Below are positions 35,134 to 45,639 of a DNA stretch of 64,000 nt, in pieces. The notes below the pieces were generated by a model, which saw nothing but the letters and a program-made list of their open reading frames with translations, was not told the DNA's origin and did no database searches. The position numbers and the translations under genes are program-made. Every line of letters begins with the position of its first letter. The first letter of the stretch is position 1. The stretch comes from Spiroplasma chinense (GTDB taxonomy: Bacteria > Bacillota_I > Bacilli_A > Mycoplasmatales > Mycoplasmataceae), in the NCBI RefSeq assembly GCF_008086545.1, contig NZ_CP043026.1, positions 1,054,001-1,118,000 of the forward strand, written 5' to 3'.

Positions 35134-35859
35134 TTAATCTTTTTTACCACTTAAATGAGTAAGGTTTTTATTATGATAAGTCTCTGAAGCATCCACTAAT
35201 TGGTTGACAAATGCATTAAACTTATTGTTTTTTCCATATTCAGTTTTAGAAACGTCTTTTAATTCTTGGACCAATTCTAAACTTAATTTTATATTTTCAT
35301 TTAAATCATCCACATCCGGAAAAACAATAAAGCCATAACCTTTAAAGGCCATTATTCCTTGTACTAAAATTCATGCAAGTTCTAGAGAATACTCTCCAAA
35401 AGGCATTAATGATAAGTAATCTACAAGTGAATAAGATATATTCTCACATAAAGCTCTAAGTTCTTTTACAGAATATAGGTGAGATAAAACATATCCTATA
35501 GTTTCATCTAGTTTTTTTCGGGTTTCTGAACCTTCATCAAATGAATTGATGTATTTTAAAGTTGGTTCATAAATACAATATAATTCTTTAAAGTTTTCTG
35601 TTGAAATTACAGGATATTCTCCTCCAGCATGAAAATTATCTAAACCTTTTGCAACTATATATCTAATATAATCTAAAGCCTTAGCTGTATTTATCAATAC
35701 ATCTTCATAAACTTGGTCTGCATCATCATTTAAATATTCCTTATCAAAAACAAACTCATCTAATTCATCTTTTGATAAATTAATGCCCCTGAAATATGCT
35801 GTTGCCAAAATATATTCAACATAAAAGTCTAATCAATATTTTTCCATTAAATATAACAA
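35134..35859 (-). CDS. Unknown protein, tandem paralogue P1
   Basis: About 241 residues if TTG at 35859 is the start (AGAGGTG nine bases upstream); ATG at 35847 (MEKYWLDFYVEYIL) is the alternative. TTG is preferred because the residues before the ATG (LYL) are also present in paralogue P2. Shared blocks with P2 include the start, NTAKALDYIRYIVAKGLDN versus IKAFEYMRELVARGYEN, and FGEYSLELAW versus FGEFTLDIAW. Acidic, helical, cytosolic. Function unknown. Confidence 0.82.
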
Positions 35860-35902
35860 AATAAGCACCTCTTCTAAATTTTTTAGTTTAAGATTTTAAT
35901 TT

Positions 35903-37198
35903 CTATTTTTCTATTTTTAAATATTTTAATAAATTGGTAATACTATTTTGAAATATAAACTCGTTTTTTTGGGTTTTTGTTTCAAAAGTCGGAATTTTAT
36001 AGTCTAAAATACCCATGTTTGCTTTCATAGGTTTTAATTTCTTAATTTTAGGGTTTGTTACATAATTTATAAGTGATCCTAAAATTGTTTCCCTGGGGAA
36101 AGGTATGAATTTTCTACCATGATATTGGTCCATTAATGCCGCTGCTACAATATGTGCAGATGCAAATGACTCTATATAACCTTCAACTCCAGTTATTTGT
36201 CCTGCAAAAAACAGCTTTTTGCTTCTCATAACTTGAAGTTTGTTATTTAAAATTTTTGGCGAGTTTAGATAAAAATTCTTATGCATTACTCCATATCTTA
36301 TAAACTCAGCACCTCCAAGACCTGGCAAAGATGAAAATATCCTTTTTTGCTCAGGTCATGTTAGATTTGTTTGAAATCCCACAATGTTGTATAAAGAATC
36401 TATAGCATCATCTCTTCTTAACTGTACAACGGCAAAAGGGTTCATACTTTTATATTTTAACCCATTTGGCGACATTGGTCCATTCAAAAGTGAACTTTTT
36501 GAAATTTTTGCTAATCTTTCAATTGGTTGACACCCTTGAAAGAAAATTTCGTTCTCAAAATCCTTTAAATTCACTTTTTTGGCTTCCAACAAATCTTTGT
36601 GAAACTTATTAAACTCTTCTTCTGTTAATGGGACACAAATATAGCTCTTGTCATCACCATGACGAGAGCTATAAAAGACTTTTGAAAAATCTATTGATTC
36701 TTTTGTAATTATAGGAGCTGAGGCATCTAAATAAAACAATTTTTGATTTCCCACTACCCTATTGATTTCTTCTTTAAATTCACCCGAAATTAAAGGTCCA
36801 CAAGTAATCACAGTATACTCATTTTCATTAATTTCCAATATTTCCTCTTCAAAAATTTCAATATTTTTATGAGATCTAATTTTTTCATCTACTAACTTTG
36901 AAAAACTCTCTCTATCCACAGCTAATGCATCATCAGCTGGTATTTGTGTTTTATAAGCACAATCTAGGATTAAAGAATCTAATAATTCTAGTTCTTTTTT
37001 TAAGATGCCCACTGCATTTTGAGTGGATTTACTTCTAAAAGTATTTGAACACACCAATTCAGCAAAAGTGTTTAATTGTTGAATTTCATTTTTCTTTACA
37101 TTCTTTTTTTCATAAAGTTTAACTTTAATACCATTGTTAGCAAGTTTTCAAGCAAGTTCACAACCCGCAAGACCAGCACCAATTACTTTTACTTCCAT
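35903..37198 (-). CDS. trmFO: Folate-dependent tRNA (uracil-54) methyltransferase TrmFO
   Basis: About 431 residues. The FAD-binding N-terminus [20 protein letters not shown], the [11 protein letters not shown] block, [12 protein letters not shown] with its conserved Cys, [13 protein letters not shown] and the final [20 protein letters not shown] are the family's hallmarks. It makes ribothymidine at position 54 of tRNA using methylenetetrahydrofolate and reduced FAD. The start is one base from the cutC stop (TAATATG), so it is translated with cutC. Confidence 0.96.
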
Positions 37199-37199
37199 A

Positions 37200-37859
37200 T
37201 TAGCCTCTAAAGATTTTCTCTATTTTTTCCAAATCTATTGCAGTTTCAAAAGTGTTGTCAATTCTTGCAGCGGTTCCTATATGAACTTGATCTGATATAG
37301 ACTTTACAATGTCAATATTGTCGAGAGTTACACCCCCACCAATCAACACTTTTGTATAAAGGTTTTTACTTGTCAAAACCTTTAATATTTCAAATCCTTT
37401 TGATATATTTTCTCCTCCGGAAGTTAAAACATTATCAATTTTAAGATTTGCAAGTTTTTCGTATTCTTTTTCAAAGTCATTTACAAAATCAAATGCTTTG
37501 TGAAAGGTGATTTTTAAGTCACCTTTCATTGCTATCACTTTTTTTAGAAATTCTAAATCAATTGTATTGTCTTTATTTAATACTCCAACAACTATTCCGT
37601 TAGCTTTTGTTGTTTTAATAAATTCAATATCTTTTAGAATTTCTAGTTTTTCTTCCTCACTTGAATAAAAGTCAATATGACTGTGTCTAACAATCACATT
37701 GACCGGTATTTTTGATAATTCACAAGCCTCTTTTATTAAATTATAATCTGGTGTGTATCCTCCAAATTCTAATTTATCACATAACTCAATTCTGCTTGCA
37801 TTACTTTTATTTATCTCTATTACATCCTCTAAATTTTTAGCAATAACTTCTAAAAACAT
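37200..37859 (-). CDS. cutC: CutC family protein
   Basis: About 219 residues forming a TIM barrel. Conserved blocks are SRIELCDKLEFGGYTPDY, VNVIVRHSH, ITFHKAFDFVND, LTSGGENISKG and VLIGGGVTLDNI. CutC was linked to copper tolerance, but its biochemical role is not settled. It lies between metK (2-base gap) and trmFO (1-base gap), so it is under the metK riboswitch in this operon. Confidence 0.93.
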   Translation of the reverse strand: MFLEVIAKNLEDVIEINKSNASRIELCDKLEFGGYTPDYNLIKEACELSKIPVNVIVRHSHIDFYSSEEEKLEILKDIEFIKTTKANGIVVGVLNKDNTIDLEFLKKVIAMKGDLKITFHKAFDFVNDFEKEYEKLANLKIDNVLTSGGENISKGFEILKVLTSKNLYTKVLIGGGVTLDNIDIVKSISDQVHIGTAARIDNTFETAIDLEKIEKIFRG

Positions 37860-37861
37860 TC

Positions 37862-38995
37862 TTATTTATATTTAGATAGATCTTTTACTTTATCTAATTT
37901 TTCTCAAGAAAATTCTTGTTTTCCAAAATGTCCATATTTAGATGTTCTAAAGAAAATAGGTTTTTTTAAGTCTAAAGTATCAATAATATTTTGAACACTA
38001 AAGTCAAAGTTTTCATTTAAAGCTTTGTAAATAATATCCATAGGAACTTTATTTGTTTCAAAAGCTTCAACAAATATTGAAATTGGTTTTGCTTTTCCAA
38101 TAGCATAACTTACTTGAATTTCTAATTTATCTGCTAGACCTGCAGCTACTATATTTTTTGCTGCATATCTACACATGTAAGCTGCACTTCTGTCAACTTT
38201 TGTAGCATCTTTTCCAGAGAAAGCTCCTCCTCCATGGCGAGCATATCCTCCATAAGTATCTACAATAATTTTTCTTCCAGTAAGACCTGCATCTCCAAGA
38301 GGTCCTCCAATAACAAATTTTCCTGTAGGGTTTATTAATACTTTAAAATCAGTATTTAAACCGTGTTTTTTTGCAACTACATCCATAATGTTTTCTTTAA
38401 TAAATTTTTTAAACTCTTCTTCATTAAAGTCTGCATCATGTTGAACTGACATTAATATTGTGTCAATTGATGGATTCATTGGGTTTGTATAGTTCATTGT
38501 TACTTGAGATTTCATATCTGGTTGTGCATACTTAAATACTCCAGCTTTTTTCAATTTACTTGCTAAATGAACTAGATCGTGAGCAATTTGGATTGAATAA
38601 GGCATTAAAGTTTCTGCTTCTTTTACAGCATAACCAAACATAATTCCTTGGTCCCCTGCCCCTAATTCTTTACCATTAACTCCCATTGCAATATCTGGTG
38701 ATTGTTCTTTTAATTTTATAAGAACTTCACAAGTATCTGGGTCAATACCAGTTGCAGCATCGTTATAACGCACTTTTTTAAGTATTCTTCTTACTTGTTC
38801 TTCAAAATTAACTTTTGCTTTTGTTGTGATTTCTCCTGTAACTACTACAAAATCTTTTGTTACCATAGTTTCGCAAGCTACTCTTGAGTTTTCATCTTGT
38901 TCTAGACAAGCATCTAAAATAGCATCTGAAATTTGGTCACAAAGTTTGTCTGGGTGCCCTTCTGACACAGATTCACTAGTAAAATATCTTTTCAT
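37862..38995 (-). CDS. metK: S-adenosylmethionine synthetase
   Basis: About 377 residues. Intact motifs are SEGHPDKLCDQISDAILDA, GAGDQGIMFGYAVKEAETL, the glycine loop GGGAFSGKDATKVDRS and DTYGGYARHGG. It makes SAM from methionine and ATP. SD AGAGGAG before the ATG. A 217-base leader with a SAM-I-like element and a terminator precedes it; trmFO and the SPOUT enzyme in this window show that the cell does methylation. Confidence 0.97.
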
Positions 38996-39021
38996 AATCG
39001 TTGTTCTCCTCTTTTGTTTAT

Positions 39022-39047
39022 AAAAAAATGACCTTAAGGGCGGTCAT
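39022..39047 (-). terminator. Riboswitch-linked terminator in the metK leader
   Basis: On the - strand ATGACC-GCCCTTAA-GGTCAT followed by seven T residues, between the S-box-like element and the metK SD. Its placement before the gene marks it as an attenuator. Confidence 0.82.
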
Positions 39048-39070
39048 ACAAAATAAGTCAATGTTTTTTG

Positions 39071-39162
39071 TCTTATTGTTGGTTTCCCCTTAATTTAAGC
39101 ACCTAATCTAATAGGTTGCTACTATTTCGCAGAGTTGTTTCTCTCCATAGTTCTTAATAAGA
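39071..39162 (-). promoter_or_regulatory. SAM-I (S-box)-like riboswitch aptamer upstream of metK
   Basis: Read on the - strand, a P1 helix TCTTATT/AATAAGA (39162-39156 with 39077-39071) encloses the element. Inside are ATGGAGAGA, CGAAATAGTAGCAACC and AGGTGC, which follow the S-box consensus (GGAGG region, GAA-GCAACC, GGTGCTAA) in the right order and spacing. Upon SAM binding the downstream terminator would form and shut off metK-cutC-trmFO. Aptamer ends are approximate. A covariance search would settle it. Confidence 0.75.
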
Positions 39163-39212
39163 TTTATTTAATCTTGTATTTATATCTTAACAAAAAATTA
39201 TATTTTTTGAAG

Positions 39213-40145
39213 AATTAAATCAAAATATTGTTTTTTATCTAAATTTATTCAAAAATGCTTCTCATTTTCTAAAACAACAAGTTCATATTTTTCTTTGTTT
39301 AATTTAGTAAAGAATCTTGCAGCTTTTTTAGCATCTAATTGTAGGTCAGAAGTTGGTGTAAAAATAACTACTTTATTATTAGACTTATTTATAAGTTTTT
39401 TGGTATTTTTGATAGCACTTTTGTATTGAAAATATTCACAAACTGTATATTTTCCTTTTTCAAGGTTATTTACCTCTATTTTTTTAGCTTCTTGTTCATT
39501 ATCACTAAAGTCGATACCGTTGATTTTAGTGATAATTTTTTTCTTTAAGTTAAAGATTGTCCCCATAAATAAACTTCAGTTTAAAGCAGAACCGTTTTTA
39601 TAAGCTTTATTTATAAAAATACTTGTTGTCATAACTTTTTCAACTCTATTGTCATTTGCAAATTTTAAAGCAAGTGCAAATGATTTACCAGATGCTAATA
39701 ACACAATTTTTTGTTCATATTTTTCTTTTAGCGCATCAATAATTTCGTTCATATCTGAATATAAAGCACCAATTACAGCATTTTCATCCACACCATTTTC
39801 TCCACAACCTCTTTGGTCATAAGAAATTGCTGAAAATGTTTTATTTTCTTTACAGTAATCAATAAAACCTTCAAATTCTTCTTTATAGTTCTTGAAATCA
39901 TGAACGCATAAAAAGATATATTCACTTTCTTTTTTAATTTCACCTAAAACATTTAATTCATATTTATCCTTAGTTATAAATGTTTTGTTTCCAACAAACT
40001 CTCCTCTTTGTAAAGCTGTTGGATTAAATTTTAGAGATCTTAGTTTTGTAAATCTTGCTATTAACACAAGAATTAACAGAAAACCAAACATTGCACCCAC
40101 TATTATAAGCATAGTAGATAATAATTCTCAAATAATAATTGTCAT
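39213..40145 (-). CDS. Membrane-anchored alpha/beta hydrolase
   Basis: About 310 residues from ATG at 40145 (MTIIIWELLSTMLIIVG) after AAAGGA. One N-terminal membrane helix, then an alpha/beta-hydrolase fold: oxyanion region FLCVHDFKNY, AISYDQRGCGENG, the nucleophile in LLASGKSFALAL (GxSxA in place of GxSxG), a late Asp and His in NEKHFW. It is probably an esterase or lipase-like enzyme facing membrane lipids; the substrate is unknown. The stop near 39213 lies in a T-rich stretch and the last few residues are less certain. Confidence 0.85.
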
Positions 40146-40184
40146 AAAAATTTCATTCCTTTAATAATGTCATTTTAACATAAA

Positions 40185-40210
40185 AAAATACAACATATGT
40201 TGTATTGTAT
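40185..40210 (-). terminator. Terminator after the 121-aa gene
   Basis: 20-base perfect palindrome AATACAACATATGTTGTATT, with an A run that gives a T tail on the - strand. Confidence 0.8.
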
Positions 40211-40213
40211 TAA

Positions 40214-40579
40214 CTAGTCACCGTGTGATAAATCCAATGCATAAACGTCAAATTGACCCATAAATCAGAATGCGAAGATGACATTTTGTTTTCTAACTAT
40301 GAATTCGTCATTTCCCATTACATTGATGGCTTCATAAATAACGTTCCCAGCATCTTGTTCCAAGTTAATTCTCATTCTTTCGAAGTCATATATTGTAGAT
40401 CTACCGTACATTTCGTTTTTACGTTCAAATTCAACTTCAGTTAAAATTCTTTCGTAAGTGTCTCTGTATTTAGCAGCTGTTTTAAGTCTTTGTTCTAAAC
40501 CTCTGCAAACATTCTTAACTTCTTTATCTAATGCAAATAATGCTTCGTGTAAGTTTCTAAGTTTGTCATGTCTTTTCAT
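40214..40579 (-). CDS. Small helical protein of unknown function
   Basis: About 121 residues starting MKRHDKLRNLHEALFALDKE after CGGGAGA. It is basic to neutral, mostly helical with heptad-like spacing in the first half (LRNLHEALFALDKEVKNV), and has no membrane segment. The end is FDVYALDLSHGD. I do not recognise it. Transcribed alone with a palindromic terminator; the SD and terminator support it as a real gene. Confidence 0.78.
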
Positions 40580-40687
40580 ATGGTCATCTCCCGTTAGTAT
40601 CTTATTATGAGCTTTAATCTCAATAACATATATTTATTATAACACATTTTTTCAAATTTTGTTACTCTATTGTGTTGTAGATTGTGG

Positions 40688-41449
40688 TTATTGAGTTTGC
40701 ACTCTTCAGATTTTTTCTGCTCTTTTATTTTTTACTTGTAATATTATACCATTAATTTCCCCCACATTTTCACTTGGTTTGAATTTGGTAGGTAAACCTG
40801 TTTTTTCTTTTCTAATAACTTCTTCAGGATTTGCACCAATTATTGAATTTATAGGCCCTGTCATCCCAAGATCGGTCACATAAGCTGTTCCTTTTGGTAA
40901 AATTTGAGCATCTGCTGTTGGAACATGTGTATGAGTTCCTACAAGTGCTGTAATTTTACCATCATAATTTCAAGCTAGCGCTTTCTTTTCAGCTGAAGCT
41001 TCTGCGTGAAAATCTACTAAGTGAATATCACTATCATCATTTGCAATTAATTCATCCATAATTTCATAGTTATTATTTGCATGATCCATATATACAGTTC
41101 CTAATAAATTAGTAACTCTAATTTTTAATCCATTTTTTTTAACAACTATTGTTCCACTTCCTGGTAAATATTTATTTAAATTTAATGGTCTTAATAAATC
41201 TGGTGTTTGTTCAATAAATTCTAGTGTTTCTTTGACTTTAAAAACGTGATTTCCAGTTGTAATTACGTCAACTCCCAAAGATTTTAGAAAATCATAATGA
41301 TTTTTATTGATACCTTTTCCATGCGAGATGTTTTCTCCATTTACCACAATAAAATCAATATTGTTTTCAGTTACAATGTTGTTCAATTCTTTTTGCAAGA
41401 CATCTCTTCCTGATTTTGAGAAAACATCTCCTATCATCAAAATATTCAT
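40688..41449 (-). CDS. ymdB: YmdB-type metallophosphoesterase
   Basis: About 253 residues. The metal ligands are in MIGDVFSKSGRDVL, VNGENISHGKGIN, ITTGNHVFK, VDFHAEASAEK and GTHTHVPTADAQ, all as in the YmdB/TIGR00282 family of 2',3'-cyclic phosphodiesterases. It is implicated in RNA turnover or cyclic nucleotide signalling in Bacillus. Start overlaps the ylxM stop (TAATG). TGA-Trp occurs near residue 160 and near the end. Confidence 0.95.
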
Positions 41450-41766
41450 TAAAGTTCTCCCTCTATCAAGTCATAAAATTCAGAAATAGACATTTTATTG
41501 TCTTTTAATTTTTCTAAATTTTCTTTTATAAACTCGTTTTTTTGTTTAATTTTCAATTTACTTTCTAAATCATTTAGAATGTTTATTGTTTTGTTAATAC
41601 TATCATGAACCGCATTTCTTGAAACATCAAATTCTTCACTAATTTCTTGTAAAGTAAGATCTTCAAAGAAGTAAAGTTCAAAATAGCTTCTCTGTTTTTC
41701 TGTTAATAAATTTTTATAGTAATCATAAAGCTGATTATTTTCTATTGTTTTATCAATATTACTCAT
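41449..41766 (-). CDS. ylxM: YlxM-type helix-turn-helix protein
   Basis: About 105 residues. A sigma-factor-like HTH is clear (LTLQEISEEFDVSRNAVHDS). YlxM is encoded next to signal recognition particle genes in many Firmicutes; its role is unclear, with a link to SRP assembly proposed. ATG at 41766 overlaps the end of ftsY by 8 bases, and its own end overlaps ymdB, so ftsY-ylxM-ymdB is one coupled operon. Confidence 0.93.
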   Translation of the reverse strand: MSNIDKTIENNQLYDYYKNLLTEKQRSYFELYFFEDLTLQEISEEFDVSRNAVHDSINKTINILNDLESKLKIKQKNEFIKENLEKLKDNKMSISEFYDLIEGEL

Positions 41767-42739
41767 CACTATCTTCTTCCATAAAATCTTGTGTCAATTC
41801 TTCAAGATATTCTTCAATATTAAACGGTTTTAAATCATCAACTTTTTCTCCAAATCCTACAAGTTTAACTGGGATATTTAAAATATCTTTAATCGATAAA
41901 GCAATTCCACCCTTACTTGTTCCATCCATTTTTGTAAGCACAATTCCAGTAACTTGAGTTGTTTCTGAAAATGCTTTGGCTTGAGTAACTCCGTTTTGAC
42001 CGGTTTGGGCATCAATTACCAATAGTCTTTCGTGAGGTCCGTCCTCAACCCCTCTTTTGACAATTTTTGTCATTTTTTCTAATTCTTTCATTAAGTGTTC
42101 CTTGTTTTGAAGTCTTCCTGCAGTATCTACAAGTAAAAGGTCGTATTTTCCTTCCAATCCTTTTTTAACCCCATCAAAAACAACACTTGCAGGATCTGAT
42201 GAATTTCCTTTAACTAGATCAACTCCAGTTAATCTTTTTTCACATCATTCTTGCAGTTGTTCAACAGCTCCTGCTCTAAAAGTATCTGCAGCTGCTATTA
42301 AAACTTTTTTACCCATTTTTGAGTAATGGTTTGCAATTTTGGCAATACTTGTAGTTTTTCCAACACCATTTACCCCAACCATCATAAAGATGTTAAGTCT
42401 TCCATCTTTTCAATTTAATTCTGAACGATATTTACCAGATTCTTGGTAAATATCGTAGAGTGCATCCACTAAAATTTCTTTGATATCATCAAATGTTGAT
42501 TTTGCTTTAGCTTTCTTTTGAACTCTATTTGAAATTTCTAAAACCATTTTCATACCCATATCAGTTTTAATTAAGACATTTTCTAAATCCTCAAAAAAAT
42601 CAGAGTTAGGCTCTTTATATTTTTTACTTAATTTTTTAATATCACTTGAAAAAGTAAGTGTAGATTTATGTTCTTTTTGATGTTTTTTGACCTCTTTTTT
42701 CAAAGCCTTTTTTTCTTTTAAATTACTAAAAAAACCCAT
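41759..42739 (-). CDS. ftsY: Signal recognition particle receptor FtsY
   Basis: About 326 residues, starting [16 protein letters not shown]. The N domain comes first, then the NG GTPase: [67 protein letters not shown] and [13 protein letters not shown]. It lacks a long acidic A domain, as in many Gram-positive relatives. It docks SRP-ribosome complexes at the membrane. First gene of its operon. Confidence 0.97.
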
Positions 42740-42811
42740 AATTTTTCTCCATTCTTGTCCAATATGATTGTATAATAAAAATATATTATAGTTTATAAAA
42801 CTAGGGTGATA

Positions 42812-43450
42812 ATGATGAAAAAGTGATTAAAAATGTTATTTCTAACAAACATAAACGTAATTCCACTGGTAAATTTGTATGGTGGAAATTTTGATTTGAG
42901 CGAAAGTGAAAATAATACAAGAAACTTCTTAGAAGATAATGAATTTGACATGTATTTCAAAATAGACTTAAGCCAAACAAAAAATGTTGAAAAGTTTGTA
43001 CAAGAAAACTACAAACAAATAATCGAAGAAAACTTAAGCGACTATGACCTTCATGTAAATGAGATAAAGAAACTAAACTTTAAACTTTTAGAGGTTGAAA
43101 ACTTTACAATGACAGTCGAAATAACAGATGTTCCTGGTTCATTTAATTTAGGCAAAAAAATCATTAAATCTTTTGATCTTTACCTATATAACTATGACAA
43201 TGTTGACTTAATCCAAGAAGCATTGGCAAACGAAGTAAAACTAGAACTTAGTCATACCAAAGACGTACATAATAATATTCACGAGTCTATTAAAGAAAAA
43301 TTTAATAGAATTTGTAGTAATTTCATATATCTAAACGGAGAAGAAGAATTCTTTGATTACTTAGATTTCCACGAGCATCCAAATGACAATGAGTTGAAAG
43401 CAGATTTTCTAGGTTCATCAAATATTAGTTTTAAAATTGAAACAAAATAA
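42812..43450 (+). CDS. Unknown secreted or N-anchored protein
   Basis: About 212 residues with AGGGTGATA before a double ATG. The start MKKWLKMLFLTNINVIPLV is a short hydrophobic signal without lipobox. The body is acidic with helices and beta segments; TMTVEITDVPGSFNLGKKI is a beta-rich patch. No known motif. It is divergent from ftsY and ends before a strong terminator. Confidence 0.8.
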
Positions 43451-43500
43451 AAAACCATCAGTTGAAGTTGTCAACTAAAATTGACATTAAAATGAGACTT

Positions 43501-43531
43501 TCTCCATACGAATTTCGTATGGAGTTTTTTT
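43501..43531 (+). terminator. Terminator after the secreted protein gene
   Basis: 11-bp perfect stem CTCCATACGAA/TTCGTATGGAG followed by T7, 55 bases after the stop. Confidence 0.88.
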
Positions 43532-43552
43532 ATCTTTGATGTTTATACATAA

Positions 43553-43587
43553 ATAAAAAAGAAATAGTTTAATCTATTTCTTTTGTT
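43553..43587 (-). terminator. Terminator after membrane protein M1
   Basis: AAAAAAGAAATAG/CTATTTCTTTT stem, part of the 50-base repeat also found after gnd. Confidence 0.8.
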
Positions 43588-43610
43588 TACAATATTGAGT
43601 TATTTTTTAT
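43561..43610. repeat. 50-base direct repeat, copy 1
   Basis: About 46 of 50 bases match 44701-44750 (1140 bases away). It includes the terminator stem and the last codons and stop of the gene. Confidence 0.85.
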
Positions 43611-44373
43611 CGATTGAATCTTCCTTATTAGCCTGTTTAGTCTTTAACAAAAACAAAGGTATTCAAATCATAGTACTAATAAAAGGTATTCAAAATGTTG
43701 CTCATGCAATAATCAACATAGTTTTGTCGCTTTTTGGATTAGAAGTTTTGGACTTAAACAAAGCAATTGAGTTAATTTTGTTTAATAATAATGCTGCTAA
43801 AACCCCTAAAAATATGTATCTTAAAATTTCTTGGGCTGAAAAATTCAATATAGCATTATCTATGGTTGTTACCATTCCACTTGCTGCTAAAACCAAAAAC
43901 AATAAAAGAGAAATAGATAGATCGCGTAAAACAAAAGTTTTAAATGATCTATTTAAATTATTTTCTTCCTTAGTTTTTAATCTTTCTTCTTCTTTATCTA
44001 AAAATTCTCAGTCAATTCGTTCATTTTTCTTTAAAAAATATAATCAAACAAAATTGTTAATTATAGGTACAAAAGATATTATTAATATCTTTTTTTGAAA
44101 TCCTTTTTCTTTAAAAAGTTTAATATTCATTGAAAACAAAACAACACTTTCAATATGTATAAAAAAATATAATACCAATGTTGAAATTCCAGCAACTAAT
44201 GCTGTACTACCCGCAAAAAAATGTATATTTTTTTCAAATACAGTCAAAACCATTATTGCTGATATGATTAGAAATAATTCAAATATTACTTTGATTAATA
44301 TATAAGTTTTTAGAGTTGCTACCTTATTTTTTTTAACATTCTTTTCCTTAGAATTTAGATGAATTAGAGGCAT
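43600..44373 (-). CDS. Polytopic membrane protein M1
   Basis: About 257 residues, SD GAGAGGAG. It starts MPLIHLNSKEKNVKKNK and has about eight hydrophobic segments arranged as two four-helix halves, each ending in a short motif (LIISFVPIINNFVWLYFL and LIIAWATFWIPFISTMIW). The second half closely resembles the C-terminal half of M3 at 49416-50153. No transporter or enzyme motif. Downstream partner of the tiny gene at 44375-44545. Confidence 0.85.
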
Positions 44374-44374
44374 T

Positions 44375-44545
44375 TTACACTAACTCCTCTCAAAAAAATT
44401 TGCTAAATTTTTCTTTAAAAATATCTAAGTTAAAATTCGTGTGCATTATTTTTTTAAATTTATTATCCTGACGATAAACAAAAACTCTTAATGGAAGAAT
44501 AACCAATATTCTTGAATCAATAAGTTTAAAAATATTTATATCCAT
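44375..44545 (-). CDS. Small possible gene upstream of M1
   Basis: About 56 residues from ATG at 44545 (MDINIFKLIDSRILVILPLR) after GAAAGGATG; its TAA is one base before the M1 ATG and M1's SD lies within it. It has no membrane segment. It could encode a small peptide, act as a translational coupler, or be a remnant of a longer gene. The SD and overlap support translation, but the sequence matches nothing I know. Confidence 0.45.
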
Positions 44546-44689
44546 TTTTAACATCCTTTCAAATTTATACTTATTAATTAATAACATTTATAAATGATAG
44601 GATTGATAGATTAATAAAATAATATTTAATCCCTATAATTATACTAGTCTAAATGCGCCTTTATTTATTAACTTTTAATTTCTTGCAAA

Positions 44690-44730
44690 ATAAAACACAA
44701 GAAATAGTTTTACCTATTTCTTGTGTTTAC
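44690..44730 (-). terminator. Terminator after the PTS-gnd operon
   Basis: 15-bp stem AAACACAAGAAATAG/CTATTTCTTGTGTTT. Part of the 50-base repeat. Confidence 0.85.
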
Positions 44731-44750
44731 AATATTGAGTTATTTTTTAA
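44701..44750. repeat. 50-base direct repeat, copy 2
   Basis: Near-identical to 43561-43610; it includes the gnd terminator, stop codon and last codons. Confidence 0.85.
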
Positions 44751-45639
44751 CAACTGCATGTCCACCAAATTTATTTCTTAAAGCTGCCACAACTTTTCCA
44801 GCATAACTTTCATCTTGCATTGAGTTTTGACGCATCATAACAGACAATGCAATTACCGGTGCAGGAGTACCTTGTTTAAATGCTTCTTCTACAGTTCAAA
44901 GTCCTTCACCATTCATTTGCATTACATCAGTATAACTATCTAATTTTGGATCTTGTTTATAAATTTCTTCCATCAATTCAATCAATCAACTTCTAATAAC
45001 ACTTCCGTTATTTCAAATTTTTGAAATATCTTCAAGGTTATAATCAAATCCAGATTTTTCCATTACTTGATATCCTTCAGCGATAGCTTGCATCATTCCA
45101 TATTCAATTCCATTGTGAACCATTTTTGCAAAATGCCCACTTCCAATGTTTCCTGTGTGTAAGTAACCATTTTCAATTGTAATTTTATCAAACATTTGTT
45201 CAACTAGAGCAAATGCTTCTTTAGTTGCTCCAACCATAGCACAACACCCTAATAAAGCTCCTTTTGGACCTCCACTTATTCCAGCATCAATAAAGTGAAT
45301 ATTTTTCTCTTTAGCTTCACTTCCTCTTCTAATTGAATCACTGTATTTTGCATTACCACAATCAACAATAACATCTCCTTGTTCTAAAATAGATACTAAT
45401 TTTTTAAAAACTATTTCAGTAGGTTCTCCAGCATTTACAACCATTAAAATTTTTCTTGGTTTTTGCATTGATGACACAAGGTCTTCAATTTGTTCAAATC
45501 CACTAAAGTTTAATTTTTCAAATTCTTTATAAACTTCTTTGTTAAGATCAAAACCTTTTACCTCATAACCATTTCTTTCAAGGTTCTTAGCTAAACCTTG
45601 TCCCATTTTTCCTAAACCAATAACTCCAATTGTTTCCAT
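44740..45639 (-). CDS. gnd: 6-phosphogluconate dehydrogenase (short, decarboxylating type)
   Basis: About 299 residues, the short form (YqeC/GndA-like) rather than the 470-residue form. Rossmann start METIGVIGLGKMGQGLAKNL, substrate loop DAGISGGPKGALLGC and catalytic lysine in GSGHFAKMVHNGIEYGMMQ are intact. It converts 6-phosphogluconate to ribulose 5-phosphate and CO2 with NAD(P)H. Its ATG overlaps the stop of the PTS EIIA gene (TAATG), a tight link of sugar uptake to this reaction. Confidence 0.93.

Noticed and set aside
38996-39212. A small protein gene in the metK leader
   Set aside because: No start with SD and the space is filled by the riboswitch-like fold and terminator.
43600-44545. 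Treating M1 plus the small upstream gene as one frameshifted gene
   Set aside because: The frames differ but M1 has a strong SD and its own ATG, and the small product does not continue M1's homology with M3.
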